64,000 nucleotides of DNA. Source: Acidobacteriota bacterium. Lineage in GTDB: Bacteria > Acidobacteriota > Holophagae > Holophagales > Holophagaceae. Position numbers and translations under genes: made by a program. Position 1 is the stretch's first letter. The number at the start of each line of letters is the position of its first letter. This document shows, piece after piece, positions 25,571 through 35,617 of the stretch. The stretch lies in the NCBI GenBank assembly GCA_016195985.1, contig JACPYP010000016.1:248001-312000 (forward strand), given 5' to 3'. Under the pieces are notes generated by a model. It worked only from the letters and a program-made list of their open reading frames with translations. It was not told where the DNA came from and ran no database searches.

Positions 25571-26752
25571 CTACTTCACGGCGTAGAGGTTCCCATCGGC
25601 GCAGGCCACATAAACCGTATCGTTGGCCACCACCGGAGAGGACCACAGGCTGGCCGGGAAGGAACAGGTCCAGATGGCTTTGCCCGTGAGGATATCCACG
25701 GCGCTGAGGCTCCCCTTGGCTTCGGAATTGTAGTTGTCGTTGGTGGCCACGTAGACGACGCCTCCGGCCAGGGCGGGAGAGGCGAAGGTGGGCTTGCCGA
25801 TGTCCAACACCCATCGCACCGTTCCATCTGCGCCGATGGCCGTTACCTTGCCTCCATCGGATTGGCCCACGTAGGCCACGCCATCGCGCACCGCGGGCGA
25901 GCTGGGAACCCAGCTCATCCGGTGGCCGTGCTTCCAGCGGAGCTTGCCGGTCGCCTCCTCGAAGGCGTAAAAGGATGTACTCCGGCTTCCGACGAAAACC
26001 AGCCCGCCGGAAACCGCGCAGGAACCCTGCACCGCATGCCAGGGCACGCCTGGGGTGTGGGTGTCCTGCTCCCAAACCCTGGCGCCGGTGGCCGCATCCA
26101 GGCAGAAGACTTTTCCCGAGAAATTCCCCGCGAACACCCTTCCGTTGGCCACGGCCGGCGAGGACCGGATGATGTCGCCGGTTCCCGTCCGCCACTTGAG
26201 TTCTCCCTTGGAAGCGGAAATCGCGTACACCGCGCCATCGACGCTGCCCACGTAGACGATTCCGTCGACCACCGCAGGGGAAGATTGATAGACATCCCAT
26301 TGATCGGTCTGCCGGAGGCGGCTGGGTCCGGCGATCCTGAAGGTCCAGAGTGTCTTGCCATTCTTGGCATCGAGGGCGTACAGCAGCCCATCTCCGGTGG
26401 GGAGGTAGGCCACGCCATTCGCCACGGCCGGACTGCTGAGGCTGGAGCCCCCCAAGCGGACTCGGAAGGCCTCCTTCCCCTTCGCGTCCACCGCGAAGAA
26501 GAACGGTCCTGCGCAACCATAGATCAGGCCGTCGGAAACCGCCGGTGTGGTGGGCCAGGTGGGCTGCCCGTCCATGTCCTCGAGGCCCTTGTAGAGCTTC
26601 CAGGGGAGTGTCTCGAAAGACCATGCGATCTTGCCCTGCAGAGGAACCGCCGGCGCGGGATACACGCCGGTCCGCGCGGCGTCTCCCCTGAACATGGGTG
26701 ATTGGGCCGCAAGGGCGGTGCAGGCGAGGATGGGAATGATCCAAGGGCGCAT
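25571..26752 (-). CDS. Exported PQQ-like beta-propeller protein
   Basis: A 393-residue protein with signal peptide (WIIPILACTALAAQ). It consists of tandem PQQ-like blades, each near 40-45 residues, with recurring patterns such as YALDAKNGKTLWTFRIAG, SSPAVVDGIVYVGSVDG, RSSPAVANGRVFAGNFSG and SSPAVRDGVAYVGQSDG. No catalytic calcium/PQQ residues or dehydrogenase signature are evident, so it is likely a binding or scaffold propeller, possibly BamB-like, not an enzyme. The start at 26752 has GGAG upstream and gives the signal peptide at once; the frame extends to 26797. The repeat regularity on this strand outweighs two long antiparallel open frames. Confidence 0.82.
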   Translation of the reverse strand: MRPWIIPILACTALAAQSPMFRGDAARTGVYPAPAVPLQGKIAWSFETLPWKLYKGLEDMDGQPTWPTTPAVSDGLIYGCAGPFFFAVDAKGKEAFRVRLGGSSLSSPAVANGVAYLPTGDGLLYALDAKNGKTLWTFRIAGPSRLRQTDQWDVYQSSPAVVDGIVYVGSVDGAVYAISASKGELKWRTGTGDIIRSSPAVANGRVFAGNFSGKVFCLDAATGARVWEQDTHTPGVPWHAVQGSCAVSGGLVFVGSRSTSFYAFEEATGKLRWKHGHRMSWVPSSPAVRDGVAYVGQSDGGKVTAIGADGTVRWVLDIGKPTFASPALAGGVVYVATNDNYNSEAKGSLSAVDILTGKAIWTCSFPASLWSSPVVANDTVYVACADGNLYAVK

Positions 26753-26866
26753 GGCTGGTTTCTCCAGATGCAGTAGACCCTGGGGAAGATGAGGCACAGC
26801 CTGGATTGGGACGAACCCGCCTCCCGGTGGGGCGAAAGGAGCGAGGCCAGTGGCCTCTCTCCGGAG

Positions 26867-27355
26867 CTACCGGGGGTTTGATTTCGTCTGGGCCTCGATC
26901 TGGGTCTTCACGGCCTTCATGAGGGCGTTGGGGATGGGCACGCTGAGGTTGTACTGCTGGATGCGCCAGCGCTCCTTCTCAAGCGTGAGCACACCGCTGC
27001 CGCGCGAGGGACCCAGGTTCGGCGTGTCCAGATCCTCGTCGAACCAGGCGGTGCGGCCATCCTTGGAGAAAGCGATGGCCCTGCGCACAGCCTTGAAGCT
27101 CCACGCCTTGCCGCGCTGGAAGATGGGGTGGGCCCAGGCCTGGAAGGCCGCCTTGGGCCAACGCTCCGTGGCGTCGGTGCCCATGAACACAGCATTCTCC
27201 GCCATGTGCCCGAAATAGCGGCTTTCGTCCGCCTGGGCCGCGGCCAGATGCCAGTCGTCCAATACCGCGGCCACGGCTTTCTCTGACGGGGCCTGCGAAG
27301 AGATGGCCCGGGCGGAAAGGGTCAGGGCGGCGCAGAAGAGCAGGGCGGGGCGCAT
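26867..27355 (-). CDS. Exported SnoaL/NTF2-like protein (DUF4440-type)
   Basis: A 162-residue protein: signal peptide (RPALLFCAALTLSARAISS), then a cone-fold pattern. A helix with DDWHLAAAQADESRYFGHM is followed by FMGTDATERWPKAAFQAWAHP, which is typical of SnoaL-like/NTF2-like proteins with calcium/calmodulin kinase-association topology, and then by antiparallel strands (GRTAWFDEDLDTP, GSGVLTLEKERWRIQQYNL). No catalytic pair is obvious and the ligand is unknown. ATG 27355 is preferred over 27370 because CTGGAG lies 5 bases upstream. It lies 114 bases upstream of the propeller gene on the same strand. Confidence 0.72.
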   Translation of the reverse strand: MRPALLFCAALTLSARAISSQAPSEKAVAAVLDDWHLAAAQADESRYFGHMAENAVFMGTDATERWPKAAFQAWAHPIFQRGKAWSFKAVRRAIAFSKDGRTAWFDEDLDTPNLGPSRGSGVLTLEKERWRIQQYNLSVPIPNALMKAVKTQIEAQTKSNPR

Positions 27356-27833
27356 GGGACTCCAGGGCATGTCCTTAAGCCTACCGCGAGGGCTCCTCCG
27401 CCGATTGAGCTGGCGGGATCCAAGATGTCGCCTCAGCTCGCTTGCTTCTTGGCGGACCTGATTGCCCTTGGGGAAAACAAAGTCGCGAACTGCGAATGAC
27501 TGCTACGGATGTGTGTGATGTCGAAGAAATGGTGGCCGCAGGGAGCCCCGAGCGACCGTTCAGCGGGCGAATCACCACCGTTCAGCGGAAATGGAGGCCC
27601 TCTTGGTCGATATAGATGATGCTGGAGGTGTTTTTGTGGGTGCTTTTTGATGAAAGTGTTTAATCAAGTAAAGATATTTCAACCGCGCTGTGAGGGCTAT
27701 TCGAGTGCGACCAACATATCTAGCTGAGTTCCAATGTTTGCGGCTGACGCCAAGTCGTGCCCTCTGGCCAGTCCTTAAACCCAGTGTCTGGACGGCCCTC
27801 CCTTTCGGGCCGAATAACCTTCGTCTTTACAAC
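27356..27833. other. AT-richer non-coding stretch upstream of the 529-residue exported protein
   Basis: About 480 bases without a convincing gene. Short open frames (for example minus strand 27381-27578) lack ribosome-binding sites and family resemblance. Composition shifts from GC-rich to mixed around 27560. A small dyad CGGCCC/GGGCCG lies near 27793-27812. The left boundary of the 27.6-29.5 kb AT-rich insert appears to fall here; I see no terminal repeats or integrase. Confidence 0.4.
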
Positions 27834-27859
27834 GCAAGGCCTGGTTCGAGAGGCCTTGC
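27834..27859 (+). repeat. Leader hairpin before the 529-residue exported-protein gene
   Basis: A perfect 9-bp inverted repeat (GCAAGGCCT at 27834-27842, AGGCCTTGC at 27851-27859) with an 8-nt loop lies just upstream of the ribosome-binding site of the next gene. It may be an mRNA leader structure or a terminator for upstream transcription. Confidence 0.4.
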
Positions 27860-27879
27860 CCTAACTTCATAGGAGTCCC

Positions 27880-29469
27880 ATGAAAACACGATTATTTTCG
27901 ACCCTCATTATGGGGGGCCTACTGCTGGGGCCCGCCAACGCCCAGACGCCTTTAAACATGCCCCCGCGTAGCATGGTCGCTGGGGATCCGAACCTTGACC
28001 CCAACTGGCCCTTCTGGGTTGATCAAGTACCAGAAATCTATTTCTATAGTATGGGGCAGGTTCTAAATGCCAATCGTGATAATTCTTTGAGATTGCCTTA
28101 TTTTACTTATGGCACTGCGAGCTATAATGGCAATCCTAATGCTGCTGACGTCCTTCCCGAAGATGGCTGGGTTCTGGTTCTTCGTGACTTTGGAACCCCT
28201 GCTTCCGCGCCGCCCTATCCTCACTTCATGCTTTATAATAAATATCGAGGTATTCTTCGTTTATTCTATTTAAACGCCCAACAGCAAAAGATGCAGCAGT
28301 ACTCCGCCACCATTAAGTTCATGGATTCTAATTCAGCACTCATGACCTTCAATAGTAAAGAAAAGTGTTTTTTGAAGGATTATGACTCGACTCTTTCATT
28401 AACAACTTTTGGAAGTATTCCTCAATTTGGATGGGGTCATTTTGATTTCATTTTGACTGGATATGACCCAAGCCTATCATCAAAGCCATATGCTGCTTTT
28501 GATGTAAAAATAAATGCCATAGAGACATCTCACCTAAGCCTGAATGGAAGAATCGAAGGCACTATTGATCAAGTGATAGGAAGTACACCGCCAAGTTTTT
28601 CAAAAAGCGATGGCGAGCGGGCGCAGGATGCTCTTAAACAGGGAGTGAGTTACTATAAAGCGTATAAGGATGCATCGGACGGTCTTGTCGCCACAGTCAA
28701 CAACCCGGAGAACAAGAACGAATGGTGGATTGGTGCGGCAACCACCCTTGCATCGAGTTTCTTGACAGGTGGGACTGCTCCCATGATCGCTGGAGCGGTG
28801 GGCTTTGTGTCGTCTTTCATCGGGGGAGGGAGCAAACAACCTCCGATGGTTCCCATGAACTTCAAAGCCAAGCTGGGCTTAGAGGCGACAGGCAGCCTTG
28901 AAACCACTACGTGGCTTACTTCTCCGGGATTCCACCTCAACTACACGCCCAACCCTCCCTCGGATCAGCGCGTGCCCCTTTCTCCCATTCCTTGGGGCAT
29001 ATTCAATATCGAAGAAGCCCCCGAGGTGATGGTGCAAAACGAGTATCGATCCTCCACCCGTGTATTCTATGAGCCGGACAATAATCCTGATTACTACTGG
29101 ACAATTATGGAACGGTATCCAGAACACGCTGGATGGCGAGCAACTGTTACAAAAAATCCAGTGGTTCAGGTTAATCCCGACACGGGGATGACGCTCGAGA
29201 GCATTAAGGTGGCCACCACATATCAATACATTAAACCTTCGCCTTTTGGTTTTCCCAATAGCTTTACTTATTTGGGGCCAGATTATCCGAAGGCCCTCAG
29301 TTATGAAATTAAATTTAAATTAATGAACACGGTGGGACTCAGGCACTCCGATCCCATCCAGCTGTTCTATAAAGAAGTGCCCGCCCGATTTGTGGATGGG
29401 AGTGATATTGGCTTTTTTGAACCTTTTGTCGTTTCACGTAAGCGATTTAAAGGGGTCATCCCCAACTAA
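27880..29469 (+). CDS. Exported protein of unknown function with internal hydrophobic hairpin
   Basis: I do not recognise this 529-residue protein. A signal peptide (LFSTLIMGGLLLGPANAQ) is followed by a mixed beta-prone, aromatic-rich N-terminal half. An amphipathic helix (SYYKAYKDASDGLVATV) leads to a Gly/Ala/Ser-rich hydrophobic stretch at about residues 282-315 (WIGAATTLASSFLTGG, then APMIAGAVGFVSSFIGGG). A beta-rich C-terminal half follows (GFHLNYTPNPP, YEIKFKLMN). A hydrophobic hairpin inside a soluble exported protein is reminiscent of pore-forming or membrane-inserting proteins, but this is inference. AGGAGTCCC precedes the ATG. The coding DNA is much AT-richer than its surroundings. 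There is no immunity-like or export partner beside it. Confidence 0.7.
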   Translation: MKTRLFSTLIMGGLLLGPANAQTPLNMPPRSMVAGDPNLDPNWPFWVDQVPEIYFYSMGQVLNANRDNSLRLPYFTYGTASYNGNPNAADVLPEDGWVLVLRDFGTPASAPPYPHFMLYNKYRGILRLFYLNAQQQKMQQYSATIKFMDSNSALMTFNSKEKCFLKDYDSTLSLTTFGSIPQFGWGHFDFILTGYDPSLSSKPYAAFDVKINAIETSHLSLNGRIEGTIDQVIGSTPPSFSKSDGERAQDALKQGVSYYKAYKDASDGLVATVNNPENKNEWWIGAATTLASSFLTGGTAPMIAGAVGFVSSFIGGGSKQPPMVPMNFKAKLGLEATGSLETTTWLTSPGFHLNYTPNPPSDQRVPLSPIPWGIFNIEEAPEVMVQNEYRSSTRVFYEPDNNPDYYWTIMERYPEHAGWRATVTKNPVVQVNPDTGMTLESIKVATTYQYIKPSPFGFPNSFTYLGPDYPKALSYEIKFKLMNTVGLRHSDPIQLFYKEVPARFVDGSDIGFFEPFVVSRKRFKGVIPN

Positions 29470-29513
29470 GCCTTGAAAGGTTGACCTGAACTCAAACTGT
29501 CGGTGCTTCAACA

Positions 29514-29540
29514 GGAGCCCTCTGCGTCGTGGAGGGCTCC
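29514..29540. terminator. Hairpin between convergent genes
   Basis: A perfect 9-bp inverted repeat (GGAGCCCTC at 29514-29522, GAGGGCTCC at 29532-29540) with a 9-nt loop lies between the plus-strand exported-protein gene and the minus-strand protease gene. It is a plausible terminator for both directions, though no T-run follows. Confidence 0.5.
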
Positions 29541-29561
29541 GCGCTTGTTCATTCCGCGCGA

Positions 29562-31067
29562 TCACCGGAGGCCGATCCTCACCCGCATGCGCCCGCAGGC
29601 ATCGGTTTCCATCACTTCCCAGGAGAGCGGTCCGCTGCGGCCCTTCGGGTTTTCTCCGGGGCCCAGGTTGAAGGCGGCGTCGTCCAGTTCCCACAGGCGG
29701 AGGGGGAGCCGCGGCTTGGGGGGCTCGGGGCTGCCGGGGTGGGCGTCCACCACGCGAACGGGGCCCTTGGGATCGCCGTAGGTGAGCAGGCCCGGGTCGA
29801 TGGCGGCCACCACCAGCCCTTCGTGGCCCGGGCCGAAGCGGCCGCCGATGAGCCCCCGCTCGAAGCCCCAGGGGCGGCGCACCTCAAAGCTGAAGAAGCG
29901 GCCCTTCTTGCGGGGATCGGGGAGGGTCACCCACTGCGGATCCGCGCCCGGAGCGCGGGAGGCCGGAGCGATCCAACCCTCCCAGTTCCTGCCTTGCACG
30001 GCGAGGCGGCGGATGGCGCTGCGGAACCGCCCCCGGTACCAGAGCTCGGAACGCACCCAGGCCATGGGATGGGAGGGGCTGTAGCCCGTGTCCTCCACCC
30101 AGGGACCCTGGCCGGGGTGGGAGCGGTCCCACCCGCGGTACTGCCCGCCGTCCATGAGATCCCAGATGCCTGCCGTGAGCGCCTTGCCGCTCTCCAGATA
30201 GAGGTCGTCCACCCGGTGCTCGCCCATGGCGTGGAAGGCTTCGTGGACGATGTTGCCCAGGGGCACCTCCTCGGTCATGAAGAGCAGGGGCCAGCGCTGG
30301 CGCCGGTTCCAGGGCAGGGGCATGAGCAGGCTCACGGCCTTGAGGTGGGACTCGTCGGCGGTGATGGATTGGGGCGCTCCCGGGGTGATGATCCAAAGGT
30401 GGTCGGGCTTGCCGTCGGGCTTCGGGACGCCGGTGCGGTTGTCCACGCGGTCGCAGCCGCCCAGGGTTTCGCCCTGCAGGCGCTCCAGCACCCACTCCGC
30501 CATGGGGGACTTGTGCTCGTCGCGCCGGGGGGCGGGATGGTCGGCGCTGCGCAGTTTGAGGAAGTGGCCCTCTTCCAGCAAGAGAGCGCCTTTGCTCACT
30601 TCGTAAAGGTAGTTGGCGGCGCTGGCCACGCCGGGGCGGCGGGAGAACAGCAGCTCTCGAAGGGCGCCATCGGGCAGCTTCGAGGGCTCGTCCGTGAAAT
30701 CCAGCCGCACAAGGAAGACCGCTTCCTTGCGGAAGGCCGGCATGGGGCTCATCACCAGATCCCGCGGCCATTCCGCCGCCGGCACCAGGTCCCGGAACCA
30801 GCCGTCTTTCTCCACGGCCAGCACTGTGTCCTGATCGTCGAGTTCCAGGCGGAAACGGCCCTGGGCATCCGTGACGGCCACGGGCAGGTCCCCCGCGGGG
30901 GACACGCGAGGCAGGCGGTCCGGGTAGACGCGCACACCCTCAAGGCCGTGGCGGCCGTCGGTGATGCGGCCCTGGAGGGTTCCCGCGGTCAGGCTGTTTC
31001 GCAGGAAAAGCGGAACGCAGAGGGCGCAGAGAGCCACTGAGGGCACAGAGGACAGCGCCGGTCTCAA
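29562..31067 (-). CDS. Exported metalloprotease-like protein with N-terminal carboxypeptidase-regulatory domain
   Basis: About 501 residues from a TTG at 31067. A hydrophobic leader (VALCALCVPLFL) is followed by a CarboxypepD_reg-like beta sandwich (TLQGRITDGRHGLEGVRVYP, VTDAQGRFRLEL). A metalloprotease body resembles the M6 family: SKGALLLEEGHFL, then zinc motif HEAFHAMGEH (HExxH intact), then GIWDLMDGG. Secretion and proteolysis are therefore likely. The start is unsettled: an open frame continues to a GTG at 31217, two bases after the stop of the upstream receiver gene, but that extension is translated repeat DNA. TTG 31067 has AGG 5 bases upstream and yields a signal-peptide-like N-terminus. 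Either way the 5' end lies inside the inverted-repeat element at 31012-31178. Confidence 0.72.
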   Translation of the reverse strand: MRPALSSVPSVALCALCVPLFLRNSLTAGTLQGRITDGRHGLEGVRVYPDRLPRVSPAGDLPVAVTDAQGRFRLELDDQDTVLAVEKDGWFRDLVPAAEWPRDLVMSPMPAFRKEAVFLVRLDFTDEPSKLPDGALRELLFSRRPGVASAANYLYEVSKGALLLEEGHFLKLRSADHPAPRRDEHKSPMAEWVLERLQGETLGGCDRVDNRTGVPKPDGKPDHLWIITPGAPQSITADESHLKAVSLLMPLPWNRRQRWPLLFMTEEVPLGNIVHEAFHAMGEHRVDDLYLESGKALTAGIWDLMDGGQYRGWDRSHPGQGPWVEDTGYSPSHPMAWVRSELWYRGRFRSAIRRLAVQGRNWEGWIAPASRAPGADPQWVTLPDPRKKGRFFSFEVRRPWGFERGLIGGRFGPGHEGLVVAAIDPGLLTYGDPKGPVRVVDAHPGSPEPPKPRLPLRLWELDDAAFNLGPGENPKGRSGPLSWEVMETDACGRMRVRIGLR

Positions 31068-31178
31068 AAAAGCCTGAAGGCCTTCCAAAAACAGAACGGA
31101 TGAGGTTGGACGGTTCAAGGACGCGGAGCCAGCCCTCCTTGGGCCTTTTTCTGTGTCCTTTGTGGCCCTCTGTGTTCC
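31012..31178. repeat. Inverted-repeat element with CAGAG-type purine motifs
   Basis: A segment of about 167 bp whose ends are near-perfect inverted repeats. The left end is GGAACGCAGAGGGC (31012-31025); the right end, read on the minus strand, is GGAACACAGAGGGC (31178-31165), 13 of 14 identical. Inside are further CACAGAGGAC/ACAAAGGACACAG motifs on opposite strands and a palindrome GAAGGCCTTC at 31076-31085. It has no transposase, so it resembles a MITE-like or extragenic palindromic repeat. It covers the intergenic junction and the 5' end of the protease frame. Confidence 0.55.
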
Positions 31179-31219
31179 AGCTTTGAGTTCCACGGAAATG
31201 CCGGCAGAACCGCTCACGC

Positions 31220-32029
31220 CTAGACGAGCTTTTGGAGCTGGGCCAGCTTGGCGAGCATGGCCACGCGGCGGCGGGTTTCCAGGGCCACCAGGGGTTTGTC
31301 CAGGGCATCAGCCACGGGCTCCTGCAGCCGCGACCAGGTTTCCAGCTCGCCAGGGTTGTAGAGCAGCAGGATGGGCATGTCCTTGAGCTCAGGGGCCTGG
31401 TGGACCGCGAGGGCCAGGTTCTGGGCGCTGCCCTCCAGCAGTTCCGTATCGAGCACGAGCACGTCGGGCCGGTGGGTGCCGATCTGGGCGCGGGCCTGGC
31501 CTTCGCCCTGGGCCTCGTAGAACGTCGCCTGGCCCTTTCCGAAGTGGTTCTGCACCTGGGACCGCACCAGAGAGCTGGCGGACACCACCAGCACTTTGGG
31601 CCGGGCCGGAGGCAGGCTGCCGACCTTCATGGACAAGGCGCGGATCCGCAGGTGGGTCTGCACGCGCACCTGCAGCAGCATGGTGTTCGCGGGCTTGCGG
31701 AGGAAGTCGTCTGCGCCCGCGGCGTAGCTGCGGTCCTTGGCGTCGCGGCTGAGGGCCGTGAGCACCAGGATGGGAACCTCCGCCGTGAGGGGGTCGGCCT
31801 TGATCATCTCGCAGGCCTTGAACCCGTCCATGGAGGGCATCACGGCATCCATGATCACGAGGCTGGGCAGGGTGTCCTTCAGTTCCCGCAGGCGGTCCAG
31901 GGCTTCCTGCCCGTTGGAGGCGCTGATGATCCGATGGCCCAGGGGCTGCAACTGGGCTTCGATCTGGCGGCGCTGAAGGGCGTTGTCCTCCACCATCAGG
32001 ATGGTCATCGGGGACGTAGCGTGGGACAA
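31220..32029 (-). CDS. Double-receiver response-regulator-like protein without output domain
   Basis: About 269 residues, two tandem receiver domains. The first is complete: [14 protein letters not shown], phospho-acceptor in [14 protein letters not shown], Thr in LVLTALS, Lys in FLRKPAN. The second ([31 protein letters not shown]) keeps an Asp and Lys-Pro but lacks the acidic pair, so it is probably not phosphorylated normally. TTG 32029 is chosen because AGGAG lies 5 bases upstream; an ATG at 32008 would begin directly at MTILMVEDN but has no ribosome-binding site. No DNA-binding or enzymatic output follows, so it may act by protein contact. The frame is divergent from lepA. Confidence 0.78.
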   Translation of the reverse strand: MSHATSPMTILMVEDNALQRRQIEAQLQPLGHRIISASNGQEALDRLRELKDTLPSLVIMDAVMPSMDGFKACEMIKADPLTAEVPILVLTALSRDAKDRSYAAGADDFLRKPANTMLLQVRVQTHLRIRALSMKVGSLPPARPKVLVVSASSLVRSQVQNHFGKGQATFYEAQGEGQARAQIGTHRPDVLVLDTELLEGSAQNLALAVHQAPELKDMPILLLYNPGELETWSRLQEPVADALDKPLVALETRRRVAMLAKLAQLQKLV

Positions 32030-32140
32030 GCTGGCTCCTGCTCTCTGTCTCCTTGAGGGTAAAGGCCCTCTGGCCACCAATCAACCGCTGGATGAGACTT
32101 GGATTGTTAAAAGTCCGCAGACTTCCGGCGATTCCAACGA

Positions 32141-32146
32141 TACAAT
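32141..32146 (+). promoter_or_regulatory. Candidate -10 box of lepA
   Basis: TACAAT followed by GG, 20 bases before the lepA GTG start. The same TACAATGG string precedes miaB and the third YHS-like gene. No good -35 is present at 16-18 bases. Confidence 0.35.
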
Positions 32147-32166
32147 GGCGGGTTCGAGGTTCATCA

Positions 32167-33980
<1,814 letters not shown>

Positions 33981-33984
<4 letters not shown>

Positions 33985-34853
33985 CCGACGCGATCGTCGT
34001 CCTTGATTTCGCCGGCCTCGATGAGGTTGAGGAGCAGGTGTTGAAGCTCATCCTGGCCGATGATGCCGCGGCGCTGGAACAGGCGGATGAGGCCCAGCAC
34101 CAGGGTGCGGGTCTGATAGTTCTCCAGGCGCCGAACGGTCTGGGGCGCGACCCGGCTGTGGACCAGGGCCGGGTTGGGCGTAGCTACCGGGGGAACCCGC
34201 TGAGGCGCCGCCTCGAAGAGGCCGAAGGGATCGATGTTTACAGGCTGCGTGGGAGCCGCCGGGCCGTCGTAGAAGGGGTCTTTGGGAAAGGCCGTGAGTG
34301 GGGGGGGTGGCGGCGAAGGCAGGGGCAGGGGCGCCAGGGTGAATGACACGGGCAGGGCCTCGTCCAATCCGGGATCGGTGCCGAGATCCACGGTGAGGCC
34401 CTCGCTCGGCGCGTCCAGGCGGCGGTAGAGGTCCGTGATGGCCTTGCGCAGGGCGCTGTGGGAAGCCACCACCGGTTCGATGCTGAGGCCGGAGGCGAAG
34501 CGGGCGCTGTCAATGGCGTTGAGGTCCGAAGGATCGGACATGGCGAGCACCAGGGATTTGGGTTCCTTGGTGGAGATGGGCAGCACGGTGAATTGATCGG
34601 CCAGGCGGTGGGGCACCAGCCGGAGGACCTGGGGCGCCACGTCGAGGTTGCGCACATCCAGGCGCGGCACACCCGTCTGGCGGCTGAGGAAATCCATGAG
34701 GACTTCCTCCGAGATGTAGCCCAGGGCCACGAGGTTGCTGCCGAGCCTGCCCCTGGCGATCTTCTGGTGGGTGATGGCGCTTTGCAACTGAGCTGGCGTG
34801 ATGAGGCCGCCCTCCACGAGCAATTCGCCAAGCCGCTTCATCGGTTGCTGCAT
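33981..34853 (-). CDS. Stand-alone MshEN-domain protein (c-di-GMP-binding type)
   Basis: About 290 residues. The N-terminal 150 residues form the domain found at the start of type II secretion/type IV pilus ATPases. The two 24-residue MshEN motifs are visible with exact 5-residue spacing: [18 protein letters not shown]...HQ (7-30) and [17 protein letters not shown]...RQ (36-59). Such motifs bind c-di-GMP in MshE. No Walker motifs follow. Instead there is a proline-rich linker (about 175-235) and a small helical C-terminal domain ([19 protein letters not shown]). It may act as a free c-di-GMP receptor or partner of pilus ATPases. The start is ambiguous among 34883 (GTG), 34853 and 34841. The 3' end overlaps lepA by 4 bases. 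Confidence 0.75.
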
Positions 34854-34938
34854 AGGAGTCCCGGAATCGTCACACTGCTGCACAGAGGGTCATATCCAAG
34901 GTAATTATATACAAGGCTTTTGTGCAGGCGGTGGAAGC

Positions 34939-35532
34939 ATGACATCCGAGGACCTTTGGCGCGCGACGCTGCACGATTTCAACAACCTGCTGGCGGGCCT
35001 TCAGGGCGCGCTGGATCTCAGCGATCCCCGCCTGCCTCTGGACGCGCGGAACCGCCTGCGGCTCAGCACCTCCATCGAAGAGGGGAAAACCCTCATCGCC
35101 ATGGCCCGGGCCTTGGCTCTGGGCCGCCGTCCCGAATCCGGCCTGGTGCCCTGGGCCGAGTGGAAAGCGGGGCTCGAAGCGCGGATGGAACCCTTGGCCG
35201 AGTTGTTCCGCTGCCCCTGCCACCTGAGCGGGACCGGGCTGGAGGGAAGCATCTGGCCTGCGCCCCTGCTGCAGGATTGGGCCGCGGCGTTCACCCGGCA
35301 GATCCTTCCCTGGTCGGTGCCCGGCCCCCTGCGGCTGGAGGCTTCCATCACGCCCGAGGCCTGGGTGCTGACCTGGCCGGGCGATGCGCCCCTGCCTTTG
35401 GGATTGAAGCCTGATCCCTCGGCCGACACCCCGAAGAACCTGCCCATCCTCTGGCTGCGGGCCCTTGGAAAGGACATGGGCATCCGTCTTGAAGAAACGC
35501 CCGGTGGCCCGGTGGCGCGGATGCCCCGATAG
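34939..35532 (+). CDS. DHp-type histidine phosphotransfer-like protein (ChpT/degenerate kinase)
   Basis: A 197-residue cytoplasmic protein. Near its N-terminus is a histidine-kinase H-box, TLHDFNNLLAGLQGALDL (His 12), and a second helix ending RLSTSIEEGKTLIAMARALA, forming a DHp-like hairpin. The remainder looks like a degenerate HATPase: no N-box or GxGxG is visible, only LEASITPEAWVLTWPGD and ALGKDMGIRLEETPGG, which occupy the strand positions. Small proteins of this pattern (ChpT, Spo0B) carry phosphoryl groups between receivers, which could connect the receiver proteins of this region. ATG 34939 follows GTGGAAG. The family assignment is inference. Confidence 0.58.
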   Translation: MTSEDLWRATLHDFNNLLAGLQGALDLSDPRLPLDARNRLRLSTSIEEGKTLIAMARALALGRRPESGLVPWAEWKAGLEARMEPLAELFRCPCHLSGTGLEGSIWPAPLLQDWAAAFTRQILPWSVPGPLRLEASITPEAWVLTWPGDAPLPLGLKPDPSADTPKNLPILWLRALGKDMGIRLEETPGGPVARMPR

Positions 35533-35593
35533 CCGGCCGGGCACCAGCCGGGAGACTGCGAAAGGCTTGACTGGCATAGTCTCCGGCGGCCGG

Positions 35594-35599
35594 TACAAT
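35594..35599 (+). promoter_or_regulatory. Candidate -10 box of miaB
   Basis: TACAAT followed by GG, 19 bases before the miaB ATG. A TTGACT lies at 35567-35572, but the 21-base spacing is longer than usual. Confidence 0.35.
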
Positions 35600-35617
35600 G
35601 GACGGTTCGGGAGTGCC

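Noticed and set aside
25523-26701. 392-residue plus-strand frame over the PQQ-like gene
   Set aside because: No signal peptide or motif; the minus strand shows regular PQQ blades and a leader.
29562-31217. Protease start at GTG 31217
   Set aside because: The first 50 codons translate repeat-element DNA without a leader; coupling to the upstream stop keeps it possible, so it is noted in the gene entry.
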